The notes under the pieces are model-generated. The model was not told the origin of the DNA and ran no database searches. It was given only the letters and a program-made list of their open reading frames with translations. A stretch of 64,000 nucleotides of DNA from Amyloporia xantha (Eukaryota; Basidiomycota; Agaricomycetes; Polyporales; Adustoporiaceae): positions 806,001-870,000 of the forward strand of contig JAYKKR010000012.1 in assembly GCA_036971615.1 (NCBI GenBank). Reading direction: 5' to 3'. Positions 1 through 10,956 of this stretch are shown in pieces (the stretch's first letter is position 1; each line of letters starts with the position of its first letter). Made by a program: the position numbers and the translations under genes.

Positions 1-1450
1 GGTACTTTGAGCGAAGAGGCGGCATCAACTTCATATGAAGGATCTGCTTTGACAAGATGTACGCCAAATGGAAGGAGTTCGTGGGTGCTGCATCTAGCAT
101 TTGGAATCGCTCGAGTGTCTCTTCAATGTATTTAGACTGATCAAGCCAAATGTTTCTGGATGATCTATCTCGAGTAATCCGCATGCCTAGAAAAGATTCT
201 ACAGGCCCAAGATCACGAACATTAAATCGCTTCTGAAGACAACCTTTAAGCCATGCAATCTGACGCCGATCAGATCCAATTGGCAATAGATCGTCAACAT
301 ATACGACAAGTAATTAAATCCCCATGATGACGATACACATAAATACCTGCATCAGAATATGTACGTGTGAACCCTAATTCCAACAACGCATTGTGGAGTT
401 TTTTATTCCACTGTCTGCCAGCCTGTTTAAGACCATAAATAGCCTTTAAAAGATGACAGACTTTGTGTTCCTGACCAGGGACTTGAAAGCCTTCTGGTTG
501 CTCCATATATATCTCCTCGTCTAATTCGCCATATAAGAATGCTGTCTTTACATCCATAGCCTCTACCTCCCAATCATTAAGAGCAGCATGGGCGAGTAAG
601 AATCTTATAGATTCAAAGCGACGACAGGGGAGAATATTTCATCATAATCGATGCCTTTGACCTGTTTGAAGCCTTTGGCTATAAGCCGAGCTTTATATCT
701 ACCACCAGGTTTAATAGTGTAAACCCAACGACAAGGTACTGCCTTACGTCCAGGAGGTAAATCAACTAACTCCCATGTACCATTCTCCATTTGAGAGTCT
801 ATCTCTTCCTGCATAGCGGCCTCCCACTGAGTCCGATCAGGCGAGAGATCGCTTCCTGATAAGATTGTGGAAAAGGTCCGTACTGAGGATCGGCGTTGAG
901 AATAAACTCTACTGGAAGATCTGAGATGAGATTCTCCATGATGTCAGGTAAACCACCTCCTTGGTCAATGTCACGCTGTATAGCTGCAGGGTGACGATCA
1001 CCATACGCATTGTCAGGCCGTGGTGGAGGTCTACCAGCGGTTGACCGAGTAGAGCGTCTAGGTACAAAGGGAGGAGGTTGTGGAGCTGGAGGCTCATCTG
1101 GAGAAGGTGGACGAGGTGGAGGAGATGGGTTTCTAGGCGGTTCTGGTGGTGGTCCCGGATGTGGAGGCAAGTCAGCATCCGGTTCAGGCCTGTAGCATCA
1201 TCATCACCAGCGGCAGGGCCGGCTGTGGTGCTGGAGCTACAGGAACGGGCGGCTCATGCGGTTGTTGGGCAGCGGGAATAGGATTCTCACTTTTGTTCGG
1301 AAAGGATCTCTCATTGAATACCGCATCACGCGATAAAACAATGGAGCGGCTATCTTTATCCCAGAATCGATACCCCTTTGATCCAGGTTCATAGCAGCGA
1401 CTTAACACCATAGGTTTAGCTCTGAGCCGTGAGCTTATCCTGGCGTCGCT
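1..1450 (-). pseudogene. copia pol: reverse transcriptase region and proline-rich linker (broken)
   Basis: Fragments in different frames carry RT hallmarks: the RWVYTIKPGG...KARLIAKGF segment (about 605-814), DVKTAFLYGELDEEIYMEQP and AIYGLKQAGRQW (294-557), then the YVDDL catalytic motif encoded near 286-303 in another frame. A proline-rich stretch (about 1000-1170) separates integrase from RT, as is common in fungal and plant copia elements. At least one frameshift (about 303-314) separates the YGLKQ and YVDD motifs and another lies near 600. Domain identity is certain from motifs. The exact break positions are by eye. Confidence 0.9.
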
Positions 1451-1654
1451 CCTTCTGAACATGTACATAGGCTAGGCATCCAAAGACTCTAAAGTACGAC
1501 ACATCTGGAACAGTACCATTCCATAATTCAATGGGGTACGCCAGTGTGCTCTATGCGGAATGGCTGACGATTGTAAATATGAACGGCAGTTTCAACAGCA
1601 AGTTTCAGAAGCCAGTGGATAAACCAGCATGATGACGCATAGCTTCTGCTTTTT

Positions 1655-2330
1655 CTACAATAGTTTGCTGCCAACGTTCTGCACGTCCATTCTGTTGTGG
1701 ACTTTGTGGCATAGATGCCTCGCGCTCAATACCATTTTCATGTAAATATTGTGTGAACTCTTCACCCATAAATTCTCCTCCTCTGTCAGAGCGGAAACAC
1801 TTAAGTCGCGTAGAAAGCTGAGTTTCCCCCCATGCTCGATAACTTTTAAAGCAGGTGAGAGCATCAGATTTCGCTTAAGGTAATACATGACACCAAATGA
1901 GGAGAAGTCGTCGAGGAATGTGACACAATATTTGAAACCATCAATGGACAAAGATGGCATCTCGACGAGATCTGAGTGAATAAGTTCTAATGGTTTAGAT
2001 GCGCGAGTAGAAGAGAGTGGGAACGGTTGTCTGTGGGACTTGCCAAGCGCACAACCAGCACAAGGATCAGACTTTGGTGCTGAAGAAAGACTATTTGGTG
2101 CGCCATTAACATGATTAGGCAATTGACGCACTGTGTTACGTCCCCGCATGACCAAACCGTTGATGCCACAAGTCATAGTCAGCTTCCACAGATTGCAGAG
2201 TCTGAGGCCGGGTGTTTGGATGAAACACTTTGGTTTCAAGCCAATAGAAACCTGAACCATCATGGCTTGATCGCGCAGTGAGGATTAGGTTCTCACCCGG
2301 TTTGGAGCCTGCCCAAAAATTCATAGTGTC
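1655..2330 (-). pseudogene. copia pol: GAG-pre-integrase and integrase core (broken)
   Basis: A LWHQRFGHAG motif (about 2136-2170, the His part of the HHCC zinc region) is followed by CAGCALGKSHRQPF (the CxxC part). The integrase core then starts with LELIHSDLVEMPS and YCVTFLDDFSS, carrying the first two acidic catalytic positions. The reading frame is interrupted between the His and Cys halves and again downstream. No intact integrase is encoded. Confidence 0.88.
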
Positions 2331-2629
2331 CCCATGGGCACCATAGCAGCCTCCTTGGTCAATAATGGTACGTGGAGCGAAGAAACGATGAGACGCTTCA
2401 GAATATAAAGGACAGATTTAAGAGTCAGGTTGACAATGATTCCGTCACTATTCTGATGTCGCAGAAGAACTATTCCAACACCTTTGATATCTATGGTTTT
2501 ATCTGCGCCTGCTAAGTGCGCATGACCAGGTACTGGAAATTCATGATAGTGATCAAAATCTTCAAAGACGTTTGTGACATGTGAAGTACAACCTGAGTCA
2601 ACCATCCATCTTGCGATCTCATCTCCCAC
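2321..2629 (-). pseudogene. copia pol: aspartic protease region
   Basis: The segment ARWMVDSGCTSHVT contains the retropepsin active-site triad in the copia form (D-S-G). It is followed by a hydrophobic LAGADKTIDIKGVG strand typical of copia proteases. It lies directly upstream of the integrase fragment. The frame is open for about 100 codons and then lost. Confidence 0.85.
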
Positions 2630-2779
2630 ATGGTACAGGGAAAGGTCAATTGATTTGGACGAAGAAGATGCTACCGTTACATCTGGTACAGATTCTATAA
2701 GAAGATTGTTGACTTTTGCACCAGAATTCTGTCCCTGTCCTTGTGAAGCTCCAGTATTACCATTATTTTGACCGTGATT

Positions 2780-3592
2780 CTGTCCACTTCCTTTATTATT
2801 TCCACCTTGATTACCGCCTTGTTGCCCTTGCCTTTGCCCTGCTTATTCCCCTTTTGAGGTGGCTTTCCATCAGGCCAATGGTTCTCAGTCGAATGATTAG
2901 TCTTCCCGCAGATATTACATTTCTTTGGGAGACGAGTAGTCGAAAGCGAGGCGCGAGAGACATTAGCATTTTTAGAGGCCTGACGCTCAGCTTCTTCCTC
3001 AATTATTTTGGGGATGACATCTGCTGGTTTAAGTGTGTAGAAAGGTCTGTAACTGTAGCCAGCAGAGTCGAAGCAATGGTCTGATAAGAATTGGGCAAGG
3101 CGTTGACAATAATGAGGGCAGCAAATTGATCTGAGATGGCAATCCCAGCATCAACGGTACGACTACGAATTTCCTCAAGTGCTGTTATCTGAGTGCTAAG
3201 AGGTTGGGCATCGTCAAGCGAGTATTGAATAATTGTTGGAAGTAGGCAGAATGCACCAACAGCACCAGGTTTGGCATACTGATCTTTAATTGCTTTCCAC
3301 GCAGCAGCAGCAGTGGTAGTATTGCCAATGAGGAATTGTAGCGAGGAGGAAATATAGATGGTCATCAAACCAAGTGCCTTGTCATTCTTCTCATCCCAAG
3401 CAGCCTGGATGGTAACGAGGTCTTCTCCAGCAGCTGCAACAGTAGGACGAGGAAGAGGTGTGCCTGAATTCCCTTCAACAATGTTCCAGGAACCAGACCA
3501 TCTAAAAACACCTCGCATGCGTTAGACCAGGCAATATAGTTTGTGCCATCAAAAATGGGAATGGTGGAGGTAGGAATCTTGGAGGGATCCAT
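2780..3592 (-). pseudogene. copia gag polyprotein with zinc knuckle (frameshifted)
   Basis: The start MDPSKIPTSTIPIFDGTNYI (ATG at 3592) is the usual gag opening of fungal copia elements. The body (AAWDEKNDKALGLMTIYIS...AWKAIKDQY) matches the UBN2 gag domain but continues in a second frame, so there is a frameshift near 3470-3480. Further on, around 2880-2930, a third frame encodes a zinc knuckle of form C-x2-C-x4-H-x4-H, where the last ligand is His in place of the usual Cys. Gag packages the element's RNA; this copy is non-functional. Confidence 0.85.
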
Positions 3593-3597
3593 GGCAA

Positions 3598-4038
3598 TCA
3601 GAATAAAATGTCAGGGCGAGTGTCAGACTGAAGGAGATAGGCGATGGAAGGTGATCGAGAAATTGATGGAATTGATTGAGGAATTGATGGAGGCGATCGA
3701 TCTGGTTTAACCTCTTTAACTTCTTGATCAAAAGGATCAGATCGAAGAAGTATAGCCCAAAATGTATTGGAGAGGTTTGGAAAGTACTCTTCACTGTCAG
3801 TGTGACGAAGAGAGTTACTTTCAATATTGTATGGAAAATAACCAAGATCGTCGTCTGTAAGACCACCAATATAATCGCCTGCGTAAGGGAATTTCCAGCT
3901 ATAATCTGTTGGATAGACAGATATAAGCTGTACTGGCTCTGAGTGAAGATCCTCTGAGTCGCCTGACTGAGATTGATCTGCCACTGGATCAGCTGCTTCT
4001 GATGAAGAAGTCAACGTCTCTAGCTCAAAGATGGACAC
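3598..4038 (-). CDS. 146-codon ORF in the copia leader, upstream of gag
   Basis: An open frame starts with ATG at 4038 and stops at 3598, six bases before the gag ATG at 3592. The product is acidic and rich in Ser, Asp and Pro (MSIFELETLTSSSEAADPVA at the start). It shows no retroelement domain I recognise. Its survival while gag and pol are broken may be chance. Alternatives are a regulatory leader ORF, an extra small element protein or captured host sequence. No function assigned. Confidence 0.35.
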   Translation of the reverse strand: MSIFELETLTSSSEAADPVADQSQSGDSEDLHSEPVQLISVYPTDYSWKFPYAGDYIGGLTDDDLGYFPYNIESNSLRHTDSEEYFPNLSNTFWAILLRSDPFDQEVKEVKPDRSPPSIPQSIPSISRSPSIAYLLQSDTRPDILF

Positions 4039-4480
4039 TTATTGAAGTGAACCTTTGTCCCAGCTAGCCGAAATAGCCAAGACGCAGGGTAGAGTCGGGG
4101 AAGTGAGCGATCGAGACGAGACTATGCCGCAGAGGTATTGCCCAAGGCCTAGCTAGCTACTGTATAGTACTTCTATCTACAGCCACCTATGGAGCCGCAG
4201 AGTTTTGCTTCGCAGTTGCCTGAGGGCCCTGTTACGCCTTTGACTATTTCGCGTAAGGTGCCTTATTCCCAGGAGAGGATTTGGACCTCTAAGAGCCGCC
4301 CACTGAAGTGCAGACTCCCAAGAGTTCGTCACAAAACTGAGGACTGTGTACTTACGTAGTCTACTAAGGGGCCTTATAAGAAGAAGGCAATAGAAGGGGT
4401 AAAATGCGCAAAAGTGAAAGTGAAAAGCAAATAGAAGAGTGAAGACAGATGACTGCACAGTAGTCAGACAGATTAGAGCG

Positions 4481-4492
4481 GGGCTCATAACC
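4481..4492 (-). other. copia primer-binding site (initiator tRNA-Met anticodon-arm type)
   Basis: On the minus strand GGTTATGAGCCC follows the LTR end directly. It is complementary to GGGCTCATAACC, which is the anticodon stem-loop (CAU) of eukaryotic initiator tRNA-Met. Drosophila copia is known to prime from a half-tRNA-iMet cut in the anticodon loop, and this site fits that mechanism. Confidence 0.75.
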
Positions 4493-4796
4493 TGTTGAGC
4501 GCAGACTATAGAGGAGAGGAGGCTAATCCGTCTTGTATTCTAGTGGGCTGTAAGGCCCGGCTTATATACATGCATGAAAGGCTCCTTAGTAATCGTATCC
4601 AGAAACCTATAGAATATCTGAGTAAGATATGAAGTCATAATGAAATCATAGTGGAGATTTCTTAGTAAGAAAGTGGAGCCTATGAAGTAAGACAAGAGCA
4701 TACTATGGAACGTCATAGAACATCATAGAAATGAGTAAGTACTGACTACCAAGTATGGAAGTGCGACTACTATAGTTGGAAACTGATCGTTCAACC
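4493..4796 (-). repeat. copia 5' LTR (304 bp)
   Basis: Bounds come from alignment with the solo LTR at 40226-40528 and from the adjacent primer-binding site. On the plus strand it opens TGTTGAGCGC and closes GTTCAACC, an imperfect TG...CA with the terminal base mutated. The two LTRs share long blocks such as TTGTATTCTAGTGGGCTGTA. It would carry the element promoter and start of transcription, read leftward. Confidence 0.85.
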
Positions 4797-5909
4797 AAAT
4801 CTCATTTCACAACACCTCTTGAGTGATTACAGTGCCCTTAGGATCAGGTTTACTGCACAAAATCAAATGCGAGGTGTTTTGCTTCCCTGGCATTTGTGCT
4901 ACGGCACGTCCAACTTTAGTCAGGGACCGCCACGATTTGCGTCACCAAGGGTCAAAGCTGAGCAGGTTGATATACGACCAATCTGTTCAGTCGATAACCC
5001 GTAGGAACCTTGTCCTCGTCATTTGGAAAGCTATCGGAGCACGACCGAATGAAGGCAACCACGATGACGCATAGGGATGGCCGATGACCGAACTTTGTGC
5101 TTTGTGCATATAGATATGCACTAGCACTCGCACGCAGCTGATTTATGAGTATAGTGATATTCCAAGCGAGGGGGATGACCTGAACCACCCTGCATTTGCA
5201 GGATACATTTTGCCCACAAATATTGGAAATATCGGCGCAGTCTCCTGCAGTCGCTGACAGAGTCGATACTTTCGACGTCAGATATAGGTATCTAGTCCGT
5301 TAAATGTGACGTCAGTAAACAACCAGACACGTTCTGTTTTACATCAAGCTGGAACCGCACAATGATTAGCCGGAGTTAAGTCTCGACTCAGGACAAATCC
5401 TTCCTACCTTCTTTGACGGGGAATCTGGACGTGAGACGTGCGAGGAATACGTGCGACCTGGTCACACTAACCAGGCTCACGACGACCTACCAATGAACTG
5501 TAAGAGAATAGGGTCCTTCAGCGCCGCAGAGGATGCTTTATGAAAAGTAAAGGATGCTCTGCTCCGGGACACAAAATGGGACATTCCACCACACTTCAAC
5601 CAATAGAATTGTTAATACACTAATGGAGAGGCGGCGATGAAAGAGCGGTATTACCGGTTAATGATGTCACACTCTCCTGGATGTTCTGCACCGGTATAGG
5701 GTGGGAAGAACGTACAATCTATATGACTACATGCAACGCGTCGCTCTGCCATTACGCCCGTCATCGACCCGGTGTTCCCACCAAACTCAATCGCGAGGAG
5801 CTGACGGGAGTGTAACTCCAGGACCATGCCATACTACGTGTGTCATGCATCAGGCCGTATCCATATATGTTGTGTGAGGAAAAAGAACACCAAAATGAAT
5901 AGACGTACC
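4797..5909. other. Non-coding interval between copia LTR and kinase gene
   Basis: Open frames here are short, overlap on both strands and show no motif I recognise. Nothing beyond the flank of the retrotransposon and the 3' side of the kinase gene can be supported. Confidence 0.4.
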
Positions 5910-6932
5910 TCAAAACTGACTCGACGTCATTACCTCTCTGTTCGCATCTATTTCTATCCTAAGCCCGTGTTGCAACCATGGAGGCTGCCTCCTTTCACCC
6001 GCCGCGTCCAAGCCGCCTTCAGTAATGCCATCACCAAAAAAGACATAACCCGGAATGTAGCGGTCCACGAAGCTGCGGAACGATTGGTTCGCGAAATACA
6101 TGTGTAACGATATGCGCTCACGCTTCCACTTGAGCGTCGCTCATACCCTTGCCACCGTTAAGGGACTTCATATGATGCTCCTGCTGGAGTCTCCATTTGT
6201 AGATATGTGTATACGGATGGGCATCCTCTGGCTTGATCTGCACACATTCTTAGCGTGTGACGAATTCGCGCAATCATACTGACTCGCCTGGATAAACACA
6301 CCAAAGCACTCCCACCACGTCAGGTAGCCTTGCAGCCGCTCATTAACGTCTTTGATGTCCTCTTTCCTGAATCCACGTTTCCGGAAGAAATCCTCGCCTA
6401 GGCCCTGAACCGGTCGCTCCCACCGAGAATCAATCTCCTCGTGTGATGTGGGGTAGAAACCTACACACCAGCCCTCCAAGATCACGATGTCCAGCGGAGA
6501 GTGCACCGCCGTTCCCTCACTCACGCGATCACCTTCGCCCCCGTGGAGGCTTTTCTCAAACCGCGGAATCCTCACTTTCGTTTTGGCCCCATCCTCTCCA
6601 TCATTTATCCGTTGCAGCTCCTTCAAAATCTCCGTGCCCAATGGTACATCATGAGTGCCCGGCTGCCCCCGCCCTCTGAGTAATGCATTTCTGGGATTGG
6701 CATTAGCCAGTGCAACGAGCTGGTCGTGCGGAAGATACAGATCGTCGATGGATAGTACCGCGACAGATAGTGATTGCGGTGCAGATTCGAGTGATCGAGC
6801 TAAGCGCGATGTCTGATATGTCTTGCCGCTTCCTTGCGGACCTTGCACAGCTACCATGAGAGGAGGTATAACACCTCCTGCACCAAAGCGTGCTCGGTGA
6901 TCGGACAGTTGTGCCAATACATGCTCTCGCAT
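5910..6932 (-). CDS. Glycerate-kinase-type P-loop kinase (GLYK / Tda10 family)
   Basis: Predicted soluble ATP-dependent kinase of the D-glycerate 3-kinase/Tda10 family, which in its characterised members phosphorylates glycerate. Three exons close in frame: 6932-6288, 6237-6122 and 6072-5910, giving 307 aa (yeast Tda10 is about 290). Residues near 30 show the Walker A loop GPQGSGKT. SIDDLYLPHDQL and RGRGQPGTHD follow, both family hallmarks, then VILEGWCVGF (Walker B side) and a C-terminal VEAFVDRYIPGY segment made by the second splice. Intron 1 has a GC-AG boundary (CAG|GCGAGT...GCAG). The ATG at 6932 is chosen because the frame upstream has a stop shortly before and no earlier ATG. Substrate is inferred from family only. 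Confidence 0.87.
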
Positions 6933-7695
6933 GTACTGCACTGCGGGAGGCTCGTCCAAATCCTACCATCTCTGAGCTAGGTTTGCCAAAATATAATAGA
7001 ACCACTCGCCTTGTTCGACATAAGTTTAGTTACTCTCACTGCTCAGGGCCAACTCAGATGACGATTAGGAAGACAAGAACGACGAGCCTGAGTGCGGAAG
7101 CAAACTGTTTCCCGCTCCGGCGTGCCGGCCAATGACATAGAGGTTACAAGTTACGACTTTTAAGCTTACATATGACCGTCACGACTACGTGAGGACTTTC
7201 ATATCCATGCCGAGATATATTCCAAGCGACAACGGCCAAGGTTCCAACACCGTACGAGTTTTCGTGTGACGGAAGTGCAAAGTTGAACAAACCAACCAGT
7301 CTCATTGCGCGAATGGCAATTTTTTTACATAAGCTAAAATTGACAGAGTATATAGACCATTTCATCGAAAACGAGTTTTGAGGATACAAGTCCAGTATGC
7401 ACATTCAGCTAGATACACGTCCACCACCAAGTGACCAGGGACGTCGTTCCTGTCGGATGCCCGAGACAGACAAGAGACAGACCTAGACAGACCCGTGAGA
7501 GGACCGCCACCTTGTTTCCCTCGGAGCTATATATTTCAGATCCCGAACGGCTGCTGCCGCGCTTTCGATCAGGTACTGCCACGAGGAGCACTTGCTGAAC
7601 GAATTGGACAAGCCTCCACATTCCACAACGACACTCACTGCGGCCACGACACTCACGGACGTCTACTCGACGCCGTCCCTTTCTATCTTTGTAAA
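6933..7695. other. Divergent intergenic region, kinase / RER1
   Basis: This stretch separates two divergent start codons and so holds both promoters. The overlapping open frames on both strands have no recognisable domain. No convincing TATA box was seen. Confidence 0.4.
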
Positions 7696-8582
7696 ATGAT
7701 GTCTTCATCGGAACCCGCAGCAGGTTCCGTCTCAAGCCAACTTACGAAAGCTCAACGGCAATACCAGCAAATTCTGGATCGCATAACGCCTTTTGTAACA
7801 TATAGATGGCTGGGGACCGCGGGCCTTTTGGCTCTGTTCATGCTTAGGATAGTCTTTTCACAAGGGGTGAGCATCATTGTCTAAACAGCTCATATGTCAG
7901 ACACTGAGGCGGAGTCGTGGTGGGCACTAGTGGTATATTGGTATGTCATCTCATATCTTTTGCCTAAATAAATGCTTACTCCACGCGGCTTTTTGTGTCT
8001 TTAGTTTGTTGTACGTGTGCACCACCATTTGGCGGAAGTGTGAATGAAACGTAACGGGCTCATATTAGACGCACACGCGATATACCTCTTGAACCTCCTT
8101 CTCGCCTTCCTTCAGCCGAAGTTCGACCCTTCGCTGCAAGAAGACCTGCTAGCAGACGAGATTGAGGAAGGCGGTGAAGATGCCACGCCCTCGTTACCTT
8201 CACAGCGAGATGATGAGTTTAGGCCGTTTGTGAGGCGATTGCCAGAGTGGCAGTTCTGGTGTGTATCACGATCTTAAATTATTTCCACAGCACTGCAACT
8301 TGATACACTCAACTCTAGGTTGTCTGCGACAAGAGCAACGGTTCTTGCGTTGTTCTGCACGTTCTCAGAGGTATTCGACGTGCCTGTCTACTGGCCGATC
8401 CTCGTCGTCTACTTCTGCGTCCTTTTTGCGCTCACGATGCGCCGCCAAATACAGTACGCCTCATTACCCTCTTCGGGATTATTTTTGAACTGAACTTGTC
8501 ATGCACCGCCAGACATATGATTAAGTACAAATATATCCCATTCGATATTGGTCGGAAAGTACGCTACGGAAACCATCACTAG
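7696..8582 (+). CDS. RER1: RER1-like Golgi-to-ER retrieval receptor
   Basis: RER1 is a small four-span Golgi membrane protein that returns escaped ER membrane proteins via COPI. Exon 1 (7696-7866) encodes [15 protein letters not shown] and the first membrane span. Exon 3 (8069-8258) encodes [19 protein letters not shown] and [14 protein letters not shown]. Exon 4 (8319-8453) encodes [18 protein letters not shown], and exon 5 (8513-8582) [15 protein letters not shown]. All are classical Rer1 blocks. A short exon 2 lies around 7908-7940 (WWALVVY). Its 3' junction does not close in frame with any GT donor I can see: the visible strong donor leaves two bases where one is needed. The two start ATGs (7696, 7699) are adjacent. 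Family identity is secure; exon 2 is not. Confidence 0.9.
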
Positions 8583-8960
8583 TCGACACGTGGTCTCCAC
8601 TGTTTTACAGGCCTGCAGTGTAGCTCCCAGTCGGGGCCTTGGAGTAGACAGGCCTGCACTTAATTGCAGATTTGCAATAATATGTTTTGCAGCAGATAGA
8701 ATACCGGTACACTTTGATAGTTGGATATTCAATCACTCCATGTACCTGGTTTCGGGTTTTGCGTTGGGACTTCGTGTTATATTTTCTCGTGTTTTCGTGC
8801 GGCCGATTGCTGCTGGAAAGTATTCTGAGGACTGCCTACCAGAAAGCTTTTGAAAACAAAGCTAAACTCAAGACATCACGCAGGAGGCATATCAAGTTGT
8901 CCTGTAATGGTACACAATGGGCCAAGATACACTGTATAAGTCAAAGGGAGAGCCTATTAC

Positions 8961-9964
8961 TCAAAACATGAATGGCACAACGGCCCTTCTCTCGGACGGG
9001 TAGTCTGGGAACCGGCTGTGGTACCATTTGTGGCCCTTGTACGCGCGCGGCAGCATCAAGAATACCTCCGACAAGAAGAATAAATACGGGGGGCTGAGCG
9101 TCGCGAGTAGATCTGCAAACGACGCGAAGGAGGGGAGTGGTCCCGCTGCGAGCGCGAAGCCGAGCCATTCAAGCCATTCGCAGAAGTAGTTCGGGTACGA
9201 TATGTAGTTGTACAGCAGACCGTGAGGAATGGCGTAGTGTTCCTGATTCTTTTTCTTCCCGTTGTCGTCATCTGCTTTTGCCTTTCCCTTCGCCTTGGCA
9301 TTCCTGCGGATGTTGAGAAGGATCTCGTCGTGCACAATGTTGCCAACCAGGCCTACCGCCCACATCGCTACCCCACCCCAAAACAGCGGTCGAGAAAAAG
9401 CTCCTGCGAGGAAATCCTGTGCACCCGGAGAAGACATATATGAACCCATGAGAAATCCGTTCACGGAGTTGAACACGACTGCAGACGACACGACTGAGAC
9501 ATGCGACTTTGAGCGCGAAGGCGTGCGAAGCGGCGAGATGATTGCACGGTTGAGATAGTGAATAAGGAAAAGCGTAGAGAGGAATGTCGAAGGATTTGCC
9601 AGGGACAGCGAGGGTGACGAACCAGATGAGAGGGGCGCATTCAGGTACGTGTAGGAGAACACGAGCGGGGACACGAGTTCCATCACCATCCATGATTTGA
9701 TTCCTGGGGATTTCGGTATATTAGTAGGATACGACACCATTCACGATTTGAACTGACCATCGACCAGTAGGAAGCTGTTGTGTGTAGGCGCAAAACGCCC
9801 GAAGGGTGCATTTACGAAGAATGTTACTGGGCAGATCAATGGCGGTATGATGGCAAACCATGTTCTGCCAGCTGGGGATTTCAAAGTTGAGACCGGTAAA
9901 ATGGACAGCCATTAACATTATACACACCATTATATAAGTCCTGTATGTGCTTTCCCTGAGACAT
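8961..9964 (-). CDS. 3-oxo-5-alpha-steroid 4-dehydrogenase (SRD5A) family protein
   Basis: Predicted NADPH-dependent polytopic membrane reductase of the steroid 5-alpha-reductase family; in fungi the substrates of many members are unknown. Three exons close in phase: 9964-9928, 9871-9758 and 9703-8961, giving 297 aa. Sequence supports: FAPTHNSFLLVDG and IKSWMVMELVSPL near the N-terminus, an NGFLMGSY segment, LVGNIVHDEILLNIR, then ISYPNYFCEWLEWLGFAL and the C-terminal block HKWYHSRFPDYPSERRA, which are diagnostic for the family C-terminal domain. A Lys/Asp-rich loop (KAKGKAKADDDNGKKK) interrupts the region before HYAIPHGLLY. The gene converges on RER1 and is divergent from the next gene with about 270 bp between start codons. 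The start at 9964 gives an in-frame first exon ending at a good donor. Confidence 0.88.
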
Positions 9965-10233
9965 TACAGCTATCAAGACAGAAATACCACCCAATACGAA
10001 TAAATTGCAAGAGGTTGCAGAAATGGTGGTTGCGCAACAAGCCAAACGCGCCTAGGCGTCAATCGCTCGACTGACGTATCGAATCAGTGGTAACTTTGCC
10101 GCGGACTTTCTAGTCTCAGACTGTAATGCTTGCTGCACACCACATACCGTTCTAGCCGACCAATACATAGACTTAACATAATATCAACTTCTATTCTATA
10201 TTCGATTCCAACGGACGTCAATAACGCAACATA
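9965..10233. promoter_or_regulatory. Compact divergent promoter region
   Basis: About 270 bp separate the start codons of the minus-strand 5-alpha-reductase-family gene and the plus-strand MGG-protein gene, so both promoters must lie here or overlap. No clear TATA box was seen. Shared regulation is inference. Confidence 0.45.
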
Positions 10234-10956
10234 ATGGGAGGAGCGGCATCCAAGTCTGCTCGTCAGCTACCAAAAACGGTGAAGCCAACGTGGGCTGGTG
10301 CCCGTACTGCGAGCCCCGGAGAAGCGCAATCACCCAAAGCCCCATTCCCTCGTGCAAGCGAGACGAAGGATGAAGGTATGTGTTCCGGTTGATTGCACAT
10401 TAACCACTGGGATTCATATTCCAACAGCAATTGAGCAGGACTCGAGAGACCCGCAGTTCATGGCGAATCTCAGCAAGCTGGGACCCGTCAAGGTAGATCA
10501 TCATATGCAAACTGTCCGACCGGTGAGCGTTCTCTCTAGTGGCGTACCATACTGGAGCTCATACCGCTGTCATAGGCCGCCGATAATACCCAGCGTGTTT
10601 TCCGCATGCGCCTGCAATCCGAGGCAGAAGCTCGTTCTCCACGATCCACCCACAATCGTCTACTTGCCTCGTCTCTGCTTGATTTGCTGCAGGAACGGAA
10701 GTCGATAACCTCTCATGAGGAGATGAAGAGACTAGCTGAGCGTTATGACATTGACGTCGCAAAGCTGGAGAATGTGGCGAGATTCGTGAATAGCCCCAGT
10801 ATTGACGAAGGTTCAATCATGAAGACCGTCGATGAGGATGGCGTTGAAAGAGTGACCATGAAGGTTTGCCAGCCGTTCGATGGGAATGTTGGAGATATCC
10901 CAAATTGACCACAAATTTCTCGCCAGGCTGCTTGGATCGACCCCAAAGTACAATGA
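10234..10956 (+). CDS. Small conserved-looking protein with MGGAASK N-terminus
   Basis: Four exons close in phase: 10234-10375, 10428-10522, 10576-10863 and 10927-10956, encoding 184 aa. The N-terminus MGGAASK fits an N-myristoylation signal (Gly2, small residue at 6, Lys7), suggesting membrane tethering. The middle has a DPQFMANLSKLGPVKVDHH block and a Lys/Glu-rich helical part around ERKSITSHEEMKRLAERYD. A tiny last exon adds AAWIDPKV. If the last intron is retained, the product would instead run 15 codons further and stop at 10908; the spliced end reads better but is inferred. I do not recognise a named family and assign no function. Confidence 0.72.

Larger units (their letters stand above)
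1..4796 (-). mobile_element. Decayed Ty1/copia LTR retrotransposon, 5' part
   Basis: Read on the minus strand from right to left, the order is LTR (4493-4796), primer-binding site, leader, gag, protease, integrase, reverse transcriptase. Protease before integrase before RT is the Ty1/copia (Pseudoviridae) order. The 3' half (RNase H and 3' LTR) lies beyond the left edge. The coding region is broken by several frameshifts and stops, so the element is not autonomous. The LTR family is present again as a solo LTR at 40226-40528 in the same orientation. Superfamily assignment is firm; a finer family is not attempted. Confidence 0.93.

Noticed and set aside
1010..1281. Gly/Trp-rich plus-strand ORFs
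   Set aside because: Antisense of the proline-rich linker of copia pol.
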